Part shown: one piece after another, positions 1 to 10,813 of the stretch
Numbering within the stretch: position 1 is the stretch's first letter
Layout of the letters: every line of letters starts with the position of its first letter
DNA from: Penium margaritaceum
Taxonomy: Eukaryota > Streptophyta > Zygnematophyceae > Desmidiales > Peniaceae
NCBI GenBank assembly: GCA_023375785.1
Contig: SZWC01000027.1
Location: 816,058 to 880,057 of the forward strand
Direction of reading: 5' to 3'
Length of the DNA stretch: 64,000 nt
Position numbers and translations under genes: made by a program
The notes under the pieces: model-generated
Told to the model about the DNA's origin: nothing
Database searches by the model: none
Seen by the model: the letters and a program-made list of their open reading frames with translations, nothing else

Positions 1-45
1 ACTGGTCACAAACACACTGGTCAGAAACACAGTGGTCAGAAACAC

Positions 46-1760
46 ACTGGCCAGACACATAGTGGTCAGAAACACAGTGGTCAGAATCACATTGGTCAGA
101 AACCCAGAGGTCAGAAACACTATGGTCAGAATCACATTGGTCAGAAACACACTGGTTAGAAACACAGTGGTCAGAAACTAACTGAGCTGAAACACACTGG
201 TGAGAAACACACTGGTCAGAAACACGATGGTCAGAAACACAGTGGCAAAAAACACACTGGTCATAAACACAGTGGTAAGAAACACATTGGTCAGAAACAC
301 TCTGGTGAGAAACATACTGGTGAGAAACATAGTGGTCAGAAAACAGTGGTCAGAAACACACTGGTCACAAACACAGTGGTCATAAACACACTGGTCACAA
401 ACAAAGTGGTCAGAAACTCATTGGTCAGAAATACACTGGTCAGAAACACACTGGTGAGAACCACGGTGGTCGACAACACTGTGGTCAGAAAGACCATGGT
501 CAGAAAGACACTGGTTAGATACACACTGGTCAGAAGCACTATGGTCAGAAGCACACTGGTCAGAAACACAGTGGTCGGAAACACACTGGCCAGAAACACA
601 GTGGTCACAAACACACGGGTTAGAAACAAGGTGGTCAGAGACACAATGGTCAGAAATATAGTGGTAAGAAACATAGAAGTCAGAAACACACTGGTCACAA
701 ACACAATGGTCAGAAACACACTGGTCAGAAACACACTGGTCAGAAATACAGTGGTCAGAAACACTGTGGTCAGAAACACACTGGTCAGTAACACAGTGGT
801 CAGAAACTAACTGAGCAGAAACACACTGGTGAAAAACACACTGGTCAGAAACACGCTGGTCAGAAACACAATGGCGAGAAACACACTGGTCATAAACACA
901 GTGGTAAGAAACACAGTGGTCAGAAACACTGTGGTCAGAAAAACACTGGTGAGAAACATAGTGGTCAGAAACACAGTGGTCAGAAACACACTGGTTAGAA
1001 ACACAGTGGTCATAAACACACTGGTCACAAACAAAGTGGTCAAAAACACATTGGTCAGAAATACACAGGTCAGAAACACACTGGTCAAAACCACGGTGGT
1101 CAGTCAAACAGTGGTCAGAAACACAGTGGTCAGAAAAACACCGGTCTGAAACACACTGATCAGAAACACAATGGTTAGAAACACACTGGTCAGAAACACA
1201 GTGGTTGGAAACACAGTGGTCAGAAACACAGTGGCCACGAACACACTGGTGAGAAACACGGTGGTCAGAAACACAATGGTCAGAAACATAGTGGTAAGAA
1301 ACACTGTGGTCAGAAACACACTGGTCGGAAACACAGTGGTCAGAAACACACTGGTCAGAAACACACTAGTCAGAAATACGGTGGTCAGGAACACAATGGT
1401 CAGAAATACACTGGTCAGTAACATAGTGGTCAGAAACACATTGGTCACAAACACACTGGTCAGAAACACAGTGGTCAGAAACACACTGGTCAGTACCACA
1501 GTGGTCAGAATCACAGTGGTTAGAAACACACTCGTCAGAAACACAGTCGTCAGAAACACACTGGTCAGAAACACACTGGTCAGAAACACAGTGGTCACAA
1601 ACACAGTGGTCAGAAACACATTGGTCAGAAACACACTGGTCAGAAAAAAAGTGGTCAAAAACACACTGGTCAAAAACACACTGGTCAGAAACACACTGGT
1701 CAGAAACACATTGGTCAGAAACACGGTGGTCAGAAACACTGGTGAGAAACAGAGTGGTCA
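46..1760 (+). repeat. Higher-order repeat copy 1 within array A
   Basis: Monomers here match, in the same order, those at 2713-4382. Shared private variants include ACTGGCCAGACACAT (46 and 2713), AACTAACTGAG (176/2843 and 805/3473) and a 13-bp short monomer GAAACACTGGTGAG followed by AAACAGAG (from about 1734 and 4356). Offsets are 2667 at the left and 2622 at the right, a difference of exactly three monomers. Inside each copy the AACTAACTGAG marker recurs after 629-630 bp (42 monomers), so the structure is nested. Confidence 0.85.
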
Positions 1761-2712
1761 GAAACATAGTGGTCAGAAACACACTGATCAGAAACACACT
1801 GGTCGGAAACACACAGGTCATAAATACACTGGTCAGAAACACACTGGTCGGAAACACACTGGTCAGAAACACATTGGTCAGAAACACACTGGTCAGAAGC
1901 ACGCTGATCATAAACACAATGGTCAGAAACACAGTGGTAAGAAACACACTGGTCAGAAACACAGTTGTCAGAAACACGCTGGTCAGAAGCACAGTGGTCA
2001 TTAACACACTGGTCAAGAACACACTGGTCAGAAACACAGTGGTCAGAAACACACTGGTCAGAAACACAGTGGTCAGAAACACAGTGGTCAGAAACACAAT
2101 GGTCATAAACACACTGGTCACAAACACTGTGTTCACAAACACATTGGTTAGAAACACAGTGGTCAGAAACACAGTGGTCAAAAACACTGTGGTCAGAAAG
2201 ACAGTGGTAAGAAACACAGTGGCCAGAAACACAGTGGTTACAAACACGTTGGTCAGATACACAGTGGTCAAAAACACATTGATCACAAACACAGTGGTCA
2301 GAAACATAGTGGTCAGAAACACAGTGGTCAGAAACACACTGGTCAGAAACACAGTGGTCAGAAACACAGTGGTCAGAAATACAGTGGTCAGACACACAGA
2401 GGGCGGAATCACAGTAGTCGGACACACATAGGTCAGAAACAAAGTGGTCTGATACACACTGGTCAGAAACACACTCATCAGAAACACGGTGGTCAGAAAC
2501 ACCGTGGTGATAGACGCACTGGTCAGAAACACAGAGGTCTGAAACACACTGGTCAGAGACACACTAGTCAGAAACACAGTGGTCTGAAACACATTGTTCA
2601 GAAAAAGAGTTGTCAAAAACACAGTGGTCAGAAACACACTGGTAAAAAACACAGTGGTCAGAAAAACACTGGTCACAAACACACTGGTCAGAAACACAGT
2701 GGTCAGAAACAC

Positions 2713-4382
2713 ACTGGCCAGACACATAGTGGTCAGAAACACAGTGGTCAGAATCACGTTGGTCAGAAACCCAGTGGTCAGAAACACTATGGTCAGAATC
2801 ACATTGGTCAGAAACACACTGGTCAGAAACACAGTGGTCAGAAACTAACTGAGCAGAAACACACTGGTGAGAAACACACTGGTCAGAAACACGATGGTCA
2901 AAAACACCCTCGCAAAAAACACACTGGTCATAAACACAGTGGTAAGAAACACATTGGTCAGAAACACTGTGGTCAGAAATACACTGGCGAGAAACATAGT
3001 GGTCAGAAACACAGTGGTGAGAAACACAGTGGTCATAAACATAGTGGTCATAAACACACTGGTCACAAACAAAGTGGTCAGAAACACATTGGTCCGAAAT
3101 ACACTGGTCAGAAACACACTGGTCAGAACCACAACGGTTAGCAACACAGTGGTCAGAAACACAGTGGTCAGAAACACACTAGTCAGAAACACACTGGTCA
3201 GAAGCACTATGGTCAGAAACACACTGGTCAAAAACACAGTGGTCGGAAACATACTGGTCAGAAACACAGTGGTCAGAAAGACATTTGTCAGAAACACAGT
3301 GGTCAGAAACACAATGCTCAGAAATACAGTGGTAAGAAACACAGTGGTCATAATCACACTGGTCAGAAACACAGTGGTCAGAAACACACTGTTCAGAAAC
3401 ACACAGGTCAGAAATACAGTGGTCAGAAACACAGTGGACAGAAACACACTGGTTTGTAACACAGTGGTCAGAAACTAACTGAGCAGAAACACACTGGTGA
3501 GAAACACACTGGTCAGAAACACACAGGTCAGAAGCACAATCGCGAGAAACACACGAGTCATAAACATAGTGGTAAGAAACACAGTGGTCAGAAACACTGC
3601 GGTCGGAAACACCCTAGTGAGAAACATAGTGGTCAGAAACACACTGGTCAGAAACACACTTGTCACAAACACAGTGGTCATAAACACTGGTCACAAACAA
3701 AGTGGTCAGAAACACATTGGTCAGAAATACACTGGTCAGAAACACACTGGTCAGAACCATGGTGGTCAGCAACACAGTGGTCAGGAACACAGTGGTCATA
3801 AACACACTGGTCAGAAACATAGTGGTCAGAAACACACTGGTCAAAAAACACAGTGGTCGGAAACACACTGGTCAGAAACACAGTGGTTAGAAACACACTG
3901 GTCAAAAACTGGGTGGTCAGAAACACAATGGTCACAAATATAGTGGTAAGAAACACAGTGGTCAGAAACACACTGGTGAGAAACACAGTGGTCAGAAACA
4001 CACTGGTTCGAAACACACTGGTGAGAATTACAGTGGTCAGAAACACAATAGTCAGAAACACACTAGTCAGTAACACAGTGGTCAGAAACACAGTAGTCAC
4101 AAACACACTGGTCCGAAACACAGTGGTCAGAAACATAGTGGTCAGTACCACAGTGGTCAGAAACACAGTGGTTAGAAACACATTGGTCAAAAACATACTG
4201 GTCAGAAACACACTGGTCAGAAACACAGTGGTCAGAAACACAGTGGTCAGAAATACACCGGTCAGAAACACACTGGTCAGAAACAAAGTGGTAAAAAACA
4301 CACGGGTCAGAAACACACAAGTCAAAAACACATTGGTCACAAACACGGTGGTCTGAAACACTGGTGAGAAACAGAGTGGTCA
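2713..4382 (+). repeat. Higher-order repeat copy 2 within array A
   Basis: Second copy of the roughly 2.65-kb higher-order unit. It carries the same marker variants as copy 1 (AACTAACTGAG at 2843 and 3473, the 13-bp short monomer at about 4356) with scattered single-base differences. Three monomers appear to have been lost relative to copy 1 between 3473 and 4359. Confidence 0.85.
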
Positions 4383-4995
4383 GAAACAGAGTGGTCAGAA
4401 ACACACTGATCAGAAACACACTGGTCCGAAACACACAGGTCATAAACACACTGGTCAGAAACACAGTGGTAAGAAACACCGTGGTCAGAAACAGAGTGGT
4501 CAGAAACACGGTGGTCAGAAACACAGTGGTCGGAAACACAGTGGTCAAAAACACAGTGGTCAGAAACACACTGGTCAAAAACACACTGGTCGGAAACGCA
4601 CTGGTTAGAAATACATTGGTCAGAAACACACTGGTCAGAAACACAGTGGTCATAAACACAATGGTCAGAAACACAGTGGTCAGAAACACAGTGGTCAGAA
4701 ACACACTGGTCAGAAGCACAGTGGTCATAAACACACTGGTCAAGAACAAACTCGTCAGAAACACAGTGGTATGAAACACACTGGTCAGAAACACAGTGGT
4801 CAGAAACACAGTTGTCACAAACATAGTGGTCATAAACACACTGGTCATAAACACTGTGTTCAGAAACACAGTGGTCAGAAACATAGTGGTCAGAAACACA
4901 GTGGTCAGAAACACTGTGGTGAGAAACACAATGGTAAGAAACACAATGGTCAGAAACACAGTGGTTACAAACACGGTGGTCAGATACACAATGGT

Positions 4996-5693
4996 CTAGT
5001 GCCAAAGTGTGACACTCTAGTGCCAAAGTGTGACACTCTAGTGCCAAAGTGTGACGCTCTAATGCCAAAGTGTGAATTTCTAGTGCCAACGTGTCATTCT
5101 CTAGTGCCAACGTGTGATGCTCTAGTTCCAAAGTGTGACACTCTATTGCCAATGTGTGACGCTCTAGCAGCACACTGACTCTTTAGTGCCAAAGTGTGAC
5201 ACTCGAGTGCCAAAGTGTGATGCTCTACTTATAAGGGGTGCCGCTCTAGTGCCAATGTGTGAAGCTCTAGTGCCAAATTGTGAAGCTCTAGTGCCAAGGT
5301 GTGACGCTCTAGTGTAAAAGTGTGACGCTCTATTGCCAAAGTGTGGAACTCAAATGCCAAAGTATGACGCTCTAGTGCCAAGGTATGAAGCTCTAGTGCC
5401 ACGGTGTGATGCTCTACCGCCAAAGTGTGATGGTCCCAAGCAAACGTGTGACGCCCAAGTGCCAAAGTGTGAAGCTCTAGTGCCAAAGAGTGACGCTCTA
5501 GTGCCAACGTTTCGAGCTGTGCTTCCAACGTGTGACGCTCCAGTGCCAAAGTGTGATGCTGTAGTGTCAAAGTGCGACGCTATAGTGCCTAAGTGTGGAG
5601 CTTTAGTGCCAAAGTGTGATGCTCTAGTGCCAAAGTGTGATTCTCTAGTGCCAAAGTGTGACGCTCTAGTGCCAAAGTGTGACGCTCTAGTGC
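4996..5693 (+). repeat. Array B: 21-bp minisatellite, forward (short block)
   Basis: About 33 copies of a 21-bp monomer, GTGCCAAAGTG followed by TGACGCTCTA. One irregular unit lies near 5165-5180 (CTAGCAGCACACTGACTC). The forward frame reads VPKCDAL heptads, which is a by-product of a period divisible by 3. A short non-repeat linker (AGAGTCTCCACAGACGAA, about 5695-5712) separates it from array C. Confidence 0.95.
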
Positions 5694-5712
5694 GAGAGTC
5701 TCCACAGACGAA

Positions 5713-7070
5713 GGTACCCTAGGCACAGGCGCAAGTACCCTAAACACAAGCTTATGTAGCCTAAGCACAGGCGCAAGTACCCTAGGCACAGGCGCAGGTA
5801 CCATAGGCACAGGCACAGGTACCTTACGCACAGGTGTAGATACCCTAGGCACAGGCACAGGTTCCATAGGCACAGGAGTAGGTACCCCATGCACAGGCAC
5901 GGGTAACTTGGGCACGGGCACAGGTACCCTAGGCACAGGCACACGTTCCCTAGACACAGGCGCAGGTACCCTCTATAAATGCATGTACCCTAGACACAGG
6001 CGCATGTACCATAGGTACAGGCGCAGGTACCCTACGCACAGGCGCACGTACCCTAGGCACAGGCGCGGATACCCTAGGCACGAGCCCAGGTACCCTACGC
6101 ACATGCACAGGTACCCTAGACACGGGCGCAGGTACCCTGGGCAATGGCGCATGTACCGTAGGCACGGGCGCAGGTACCCTTTGGGAAAGGCGCAGGTACC
6201 CTAGGCACAGGCGCATGTAACCTGAGCATAGGCAACTACCTTAGGCATAGGCGCAGGTACCATAGGGACAGGCGCAGGTACCCTAGACACAGGCGCAGGT
6301 AACCCGGGCATGGGCACAAGTATCCTAGGTAAAAGCGCAGGTACCTTGGGTACATGCGCGAGTAACTTGGGCACAGGCGCAAGTACCCTAGGCACAGGCG
6401 CAAGTACCCTAGGCACAGGCGCAGGTGCTCTAGGGACGGGCGCAAGTACCCTAAGCATAGGCGCAGGTACCCTAAGCATAGGCGCAGGTATCATAGACAC
6501 AGGCGCAGGTACCCTAGGAACAGACGCAGGGACTCTAGGCACAGGCGCTTGTACCCTAGGGACAGGTGCAGGTACCCCACGCACAGGCGCACGTACCCTA
6601 TGGACAGGCGCAGGTACCCAGGGCACAGGCGCAGATACCGTAGGCACAGGCGCATGTACCCTAGGCACAGGCGCATGTACCCTAAGCAGAGGCGCAGGTA
6701 ACCTAGGCAGAGGCGCAGGTACCCTAAGCACAGGTGAGGTACCATAGGCATAGGCGCAGGTACACTATGCACAAACGCAGGCACCCTAGGCACAGGCACA
6801 TGTACCATATGGACAGGCACAGGTACCCTAGGCACAGGCGCAGGTATCCTAGGCACAGGTGCATATACCCTAGGCACAGGCGCAGGTACCCTATGCACAG
6901 GCGCAGGCACTCCAAGCACATGCACATGTACCCTAGGGACAGGCGCGAGTACCCTAGGCATAGGCGCAGGTACCCTAAGCACAAACACAAGTATTCCAGG
7001 CACACGCGCACGTACCCCAGAGACAAGCGCAGGTACCCTAGGCATAGACGCAGGTATCCTAGGCACGGGC
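5713..7070 (+). repeat. Array C: 21-bp GGTACC/CCTAGG minisatellite, forward (left part)
   Basis: About 65 copies of a 21-bp monomer, GGTACCCTAGG followed by CACAGGCGCA. The array is interrupted at 7070 by an LTR retrotransposon and resumes in phase at 10814. The flanks join as ...GGCA + CGGGC | element | CAGGC + GCAGGTACC, so removing the element and one 5-bp copy restores a normal monomer. Frames read GTLGTGA heptads; not considered coding. Confidence 0.95.
7066..7070 (+). repeat. Target-site duplication, left copy (CGGGC)
   Basis: The five bases before the 5' LTR are CGGGC; the five after the 3' LTR (10814-10818) are CAGGC. They differ at one base. The array C consensus at this point is CAGGC, so the left copy has probably mutated. 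Confidence 0.75.
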
Positions 7071-7668
7071 TGTCAGAAATGTATGCTCTCTGACTTTGAC
7101 TCTTGTTGCGGAAAGAGGCTCGGGACAATACAAGCAGAAGTCCAGGTCACCTCTCGCAAGAGAGAATAAATAGACGGTCCAACGGTCCCCTGCAAACCGT
7201 TACCGACCAAAGTGACGATGAGTCACTCACGTCCGGCTAGCGAAGAAGCCGTTGCTCTTGTGGTGTTTGTCCTGTTCACGTGTATGTATGGAGGATGTTC
7301 ATTCCCTCCAAAACTTACCTAGAATAGTTATGCTCATCCTGTTCCCCCTTGGTACCGCGGCCTCGCTGCCGTGTCTTCGCTCTGCTTGTCCCTCGCACTT
7401 TCTGTCTTTGCCAACTCTCAACACTTTGCTCCGTCACTCTCGCTCCTTCGCTCAGCTCTCACACTCCGCCAAGTATCACTCCCCTCGCCAGCTCTCTCTC
7501 ACATCAACCTGTCTACCTCCGCTACCTCACGTCTCAGCCTCTATCAGCTCCCGCAAATAACTCCTCGGACCGCTCTCACTTATGTCACTCTACTGACGTA
7601 CACCTGCATGTTCCGATGATTTTGCTTACTTCTGCTGCCACTGTTCTCGTGTCTGCATTCTTCTGACA
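7071..7668 (+). repeat. 5' LTR
   Basis: Begins TGTCAGAAATG and ends TTCTGACA. The central part, including GGAGGATGTTCATTCC (near 7291), is conserved in the 3' LTR and in the minus-strand LTR at 46290-46923. A 102-codon frame (7252-7560) is open here and over the same length in the 3' LTR. I do not call it a gene. Confidence 0.92.
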
Positions 7669-7680
7669 TGGTTTCACAAC
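7669..7680 (+). promoter_or_regulatory. Degenerate primer-binding site (initiator-Met tRNA type)
   Basis: TGGTTTCACAAC directly abuts the 5' LTR. The related element on the minus strand has the textbook TGGTATCAGAGCC at the same place (46277-46289). The bases after both sites also align (CATCACCTGGAGTCCCGTGACC here, in two pieces; CATCACTTGG and CCCTGTGACC there). This copy is therefore a mutated plant-type initiator-Met site and probably no longer primes well. Confidence 0.7.
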
Positions 7681-8171
7681 TTCAGGCAACATCACCTGGA
7701 GTCCCGTGACCGCGCCATCACTCTAGTGACACCCTTACTTCGATGCTCCGACTCACCTTCTCCTGCCGCCGCTATCGCCATCTCCCGCCTCCCCGCTTCA
7801 TCCGCAGTTGACATCAGCAGCTCTGCCTGACGCGTTCTCAACGCTGGAGAAACGCCTCGTCGTCCTACGGAGGCCTTGTGCCCATTTCCTCGCCCGTGGC
7901 TAACAACCGGAGACGTGTCGCCTACATCAGCTGCAAATGACTCCCAAGCCACCGCATGCCGTCAACTACCGAGAAGCTTCCTGCCGCCTACCATCCGCTG
8001 CCTTTCATCATAACTGCCTCTGTCAGCATCTCCTCCATCTCGTCTCATCAGCTTCATCTGCTCCACCCTCACTGCCGTCCTCTGTCCTCGTCCGCGCCCA
8101 TCATCTCGAGCCGCCTCCTCGCATCGCCTCCTTGCCTCGTCAACAGCTACAGCCAAAACTACCACCGTCAA

Positions 8172-8385
8172 GATATCGGACACCACCAGTCTTCTTGCTC
8201 CCGTTACCGAGCCAACAGGGGAACAAGCCGTCACTCTCCTAACATCAACGGTCTAGTATCCCTGCCCACTGCCTGACTCCCTCTATCGCAACCAACTTCT
8301 TTCAACTGACGGGATATCGGACACCACCAGTCTTCCTGCTCCCACTTCCGAGCCAACTGGGGAACAACCCGTCACTCTCCTAAAC
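8172..8385 (+). repeat. Two-copy leader module of the LTR element
   Basis: GATATCGGACACCACCAG recurs 141 bp apart (8172 and 8313). Each copy is followed by AGTCTTC, GCTCCC, GAGCCAAC, GGGGAACAA and CCGTCACTCTCCTAA. The same two-copy module is present in the 41.5-kb fragment (41504 and 41641) and on the minus strand near 45.6-45.8 kb. It is therefore a conserved feature of the family's leader. Confidence 0.8.
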
Positions 8386-8639
8386 ACAAGAAGAAGTGGT
8401 TATGTCGCTCCACCTGCCGTGGCGCGTCTCATCTCCACTCCCTCCGCTTGCGTTGCTCTCTGCCTCTCATCCCCTCCATCATATCAGTCTTCGGCCTGCA
8501 TCTTCACTCGCCTCCATCATTCCTCGTCCTCCTCACTCCAGTCTCATCTACTTCATCAGCCGCCTGTTCTTACGTCATCTCTACCTCTCTATCATCAGCA
8601 TCATCCACGCCGCCTTCCATCCAACATCCCCATCAGCAT

Positions 8640-9400
8640 CGTTTTATCACGCACGTGGTTCCGCCCCTGTACCCACTCATCAATCAATTGCTTCCTTCGT
8701 CTTCGCAAATTGCTTTCAGCTCAGTACAAGGATCCGCTCGGTCACATCGCCTTTTTCCGTGACGACTTGCACCCACGCCAAAACTTCCATCAGCGCACGT
8801 GGTTCCGCTCCTGCGCCCACTCATCAATCAATTGCTTCCTGCGCCTCCGCATCACTTTCAGCTCGGCAGAAGGGTCCGCCCGGGCGCATTGCCTTTTCCG
8901 CGACGGCCTGCGTCCACGTCAAAACTTCCTTCAGTGCACGCGGTTCCACCCCTGCGCTCACTCATCAAATCAATCGCTTCCTCCGCCTCGCGTCGCTTTC
9001 AGCTCGGCACAAGGATCCACCTGGTCGCATCGCCTTTTTCCGCGACGACTTGCGCCCTCGCCAAAAACTTCCTCAGCGCACGTGGCCCGCCCCTGCGCCC
9101 CACTCTGCCATCGATCGTTCCTCTACCGTCATCCACTTCCGCTCTACTCGACACAAGGATCCGCCCGGTTGCATCGCTTGTTCCGTGATGACGTGTGCCC
9201 ACGCCAAAAGCATCTGTTACGCATGTAGTTCGCCTATGTGTCCACTCCATCATCTAGCATTCCTCCTTCATCATCAGCTTCTGCTCTACTCGGCACAAGG
9301 ATCCGCCCGGTCATATCACCTCCCTCGCAATGACCTGCGTCTACGCCAAAAACTTCCAAAGTGCACGAGGTTCCACCCCTGCATCCATCAAGTCCTCATC
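8640..9400 (+). repeat. About 142-bp tandem repeats in the interior of the LTR element
   Basis: A block containing GCACGTGGTTCCGCCCCTG and ACTCATCAAT restarts near 8650, 8795, 8936, 9077, 9220 and 9361, spacing 141-145 bp. Each restart is followed by GGATCCGC, CGGTCACATCGCC and ACTTGCGCCC-type words. Five full units and a partial are visible. The open frames through it (a 407-codon Ser/Pro/His-rich frame at 8396-9619, for example) shift identity between units and look non-coding. The minus-strand relative has diverged units at 44790-45290. Confidence 0.85.
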
Positions 9401-9615
9401 AGATCCTCCCCCCTTCATCATTCGCTATGTCCAGTTACATCACCACTCTCGCTCATTCACATCCTCCTCTACCGCACTCAGCCCTCCTCAATCTCTTTGC
9501 TCCAGCCTCCTCCCTCAGCCTTCTCTGTCTTCAGCGTGCCGCTCTTCACCTGCCTCTTCAGCTCCATCAACGACTGTTCTCATCTCACCACCTTTCGGCT
9601 CCTCGTCATTTCCGA

Positions 9616-9936
9616 ATGACCTTCATCGCCAAGAGACCTCCTCTTCCAGCAGATCGGCCACTTGTCAACACTACTACCAGTATTCATGGGCCAGTCAACT
9701 TCTCCTCTTTTCCAAAACATTTCCTCACACAATGTAAGGATCTCGTACTTAGTGCAAGTGGAGCAACAAACATTCTCCAGTGGTCGCAAGACTTCTGCAA
9801 CTTCTTCCACCTCTGCTACATCAAAGGCGTCCCAATCTCATACACCGTCCAACACTACCCTCTCTACAAAGGAGGCGGAAGCTTTCCTGCAAATTTCCGC
9901 TCCACGCTGGTGCCCTTTGTGGAGGAAGAAATTTGA
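9616..9936 (+). pseudogene. Short frame, possibly gag-like remnant of the LTR element
   Basis: From the ATG at 9616 a 106-residue frame ends at 9934-9936. Unlike the low-complexity Ser/Pro/His-rich sequence upstream, it has a mixed composition with hydrophobic and aromatic residues. Its middle (residues about 45-70, ATNILQWSQDF then CNFFHLCYIKG) recalls in pattern the N-terminal part of Copia-type Gag proteins, where an N-x-x-x-W segment precedes a hydrophobic helix. That comparison is from memory of the family pattern and is weak. No zinc knuckle (CX2CX4HX4C) is present. Downstream, 9937-10215, I see no domain. It could equally be a chance frame. Confidence 0.25.
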
Positions 9937-10215
9937 GGAGCCCTACTCAGCATCACTGCTCCCATCTTTCATCCCGTCATTCGCAAACGTAAATGCACCC
10001 TCAACAAAATATGGAGAGACCTACTTCATGCATGCCGTTACCCCACGCCTCTGCCAGCCCACGAATCACCAAGATTACAACACTGCCTGTTAGTAGCATT
10101 TGCTCGAATTCAACTGGTCCGTGATTGCTACAAGGACACCTCCCGGGAATCATATTCATCAAGAACTATAATGGACCCAAGGAGGAAACCAACTTTACAA
10201 TAATCGAGTCAGATT

Positions 10216-10224
10216 CAGGGAGGG
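10216..10224 (+). promoter_or_regulatory. Polypurine tract
   Basis: CAGGGAGGG lies immediately 5' of the 3' LTR (TGTCAG at 10225). This is the position and composition expected of the plus-strand primer of an LTR retrotransposon. Confidence 0.75.
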
Positions 10225-10813
10225 TGTCAGAAATGTATGCGCTCTGACTTCGATTCTTATTGCGGAAAGAGGCTCCAGATAACACAAGTAGAAGTCTAGG
10301 TCACCTCTCGCAAGAGATACTAAAAAAAGGTCCCCTGCAAACCGTTACTGACCAAAATGACGACGAGTCACTCACGTCCGGCTAGCGAAGAAGCCGTTGC
10401 TATTGTGGTGTTTGTCTTGTTCACCTGTACATATGGAGGATGTTCATTCCCTCCAAAACTTAACTAGAACAGTTTTGCTCATCCTGTTCCCCCTTGTTTC
10501 CGCGGCCTCGCCGCCGTGTCTTCGCTCAGCTCGTCCCTCGCACTTTCTGTCTTTGCCAGCTCTCAACGCTTCGCTCCGTCACTCTCCCTCCTTCGCTCAA
10601 CTCTCACACTCCGCCAACCATCACTCCCCTCGCCAGCTCTCTCTCACATCAACCTGTCTACATCCGCTACCTCGCATCTCAGCCTCTATCAGCTCCCGCG
10701 ACTAACTCCTCGAACCGCTCTCACTTACGTGACTCTGCTGACGTATACGTGCATGTTCTGATGCTTTTGCTTGCTTCTGCTGCCACTGTTCTTGTGTATG
10801 CATTCTTCCGACA
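10225..10813 (+). repeat. 3' LTR
   Basis: Begins TGTCAGAAATG and ends TTCCGACA. It is collinear with the 5' LTR, with many substitutions and a deletion relative to it near 10320 (the stretch after the AGAGA at 7150 is shorter here). Array C resumes immediately after it with CAGGCGCAGGTACC. Confidence 0.92.

Larger units (their letters stand above)
1..4995 (+). repeat. Array A: 15-bp minisatellite, forward
   Basis: About 330 tandem copies of a 15-bp monomer, consensus GTGGTCAGAAACACA with common variants at the first triplet (AGT/ACT) and in the CAG/CAC/CAT triplet. The array is already under way at base 1, so it continues to the left of the window. Because 15 is divisible by 3, pentapeptide frames stay open on both strands; this follows from the period and is not coding evidence. 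The array ends at the switch from ...CACAATGGT to CTAGTGCC (4995/4996). The same monomer returns inverted next to the telomere at 61351-63814. Confidence 0.97.
7071..10813 (+). mobile_element. Complete non-autonomous LTR retrotransposon inserted in array C
   Basis: A 3743-bp element bounded by direct repeats of 598 and 589 bp that begin TGTCAGAA and end TTCTGACA or TTCCGACA (TG...CA with short inverted ends). It has a degenerate primer-binding site at 7669, a polypurine stretch at 10216-10224 and a 5-bp target-site duplication. The 2.56-kb interior shows no recognisable protease, integrase, reverse transcriptase or RNase H. It holds a long leader-like region with tandem repeats and at most a short gag-like frame. 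This is the layout of LARD-type or gag-only elements that depend on enzymes supplied in trans. Related partial copies lie at 41135-41808 and 44750-46923. By eye the two LTRs differ at about 37 of about 435 bases compared in their 3' parts, plus indels, so the insertion is not recent. Confidence 0.9.

Noticed and set aside
7071-7668. tRNA, rRNA or other structured RNA gene in the unique segments
   Set aside because: No cloverleaf or rRNA-like conserved word found by eye; the segment is explained as an LTR by its second copy at 10225-10813.
8396-9619. 407-codon frame as a retroelement protein
   Set aside because: Ser/Pro/His-rich low-complexity reading of about 142-bp tandem units; the overlapping frames are also open and no domain is recognisable.
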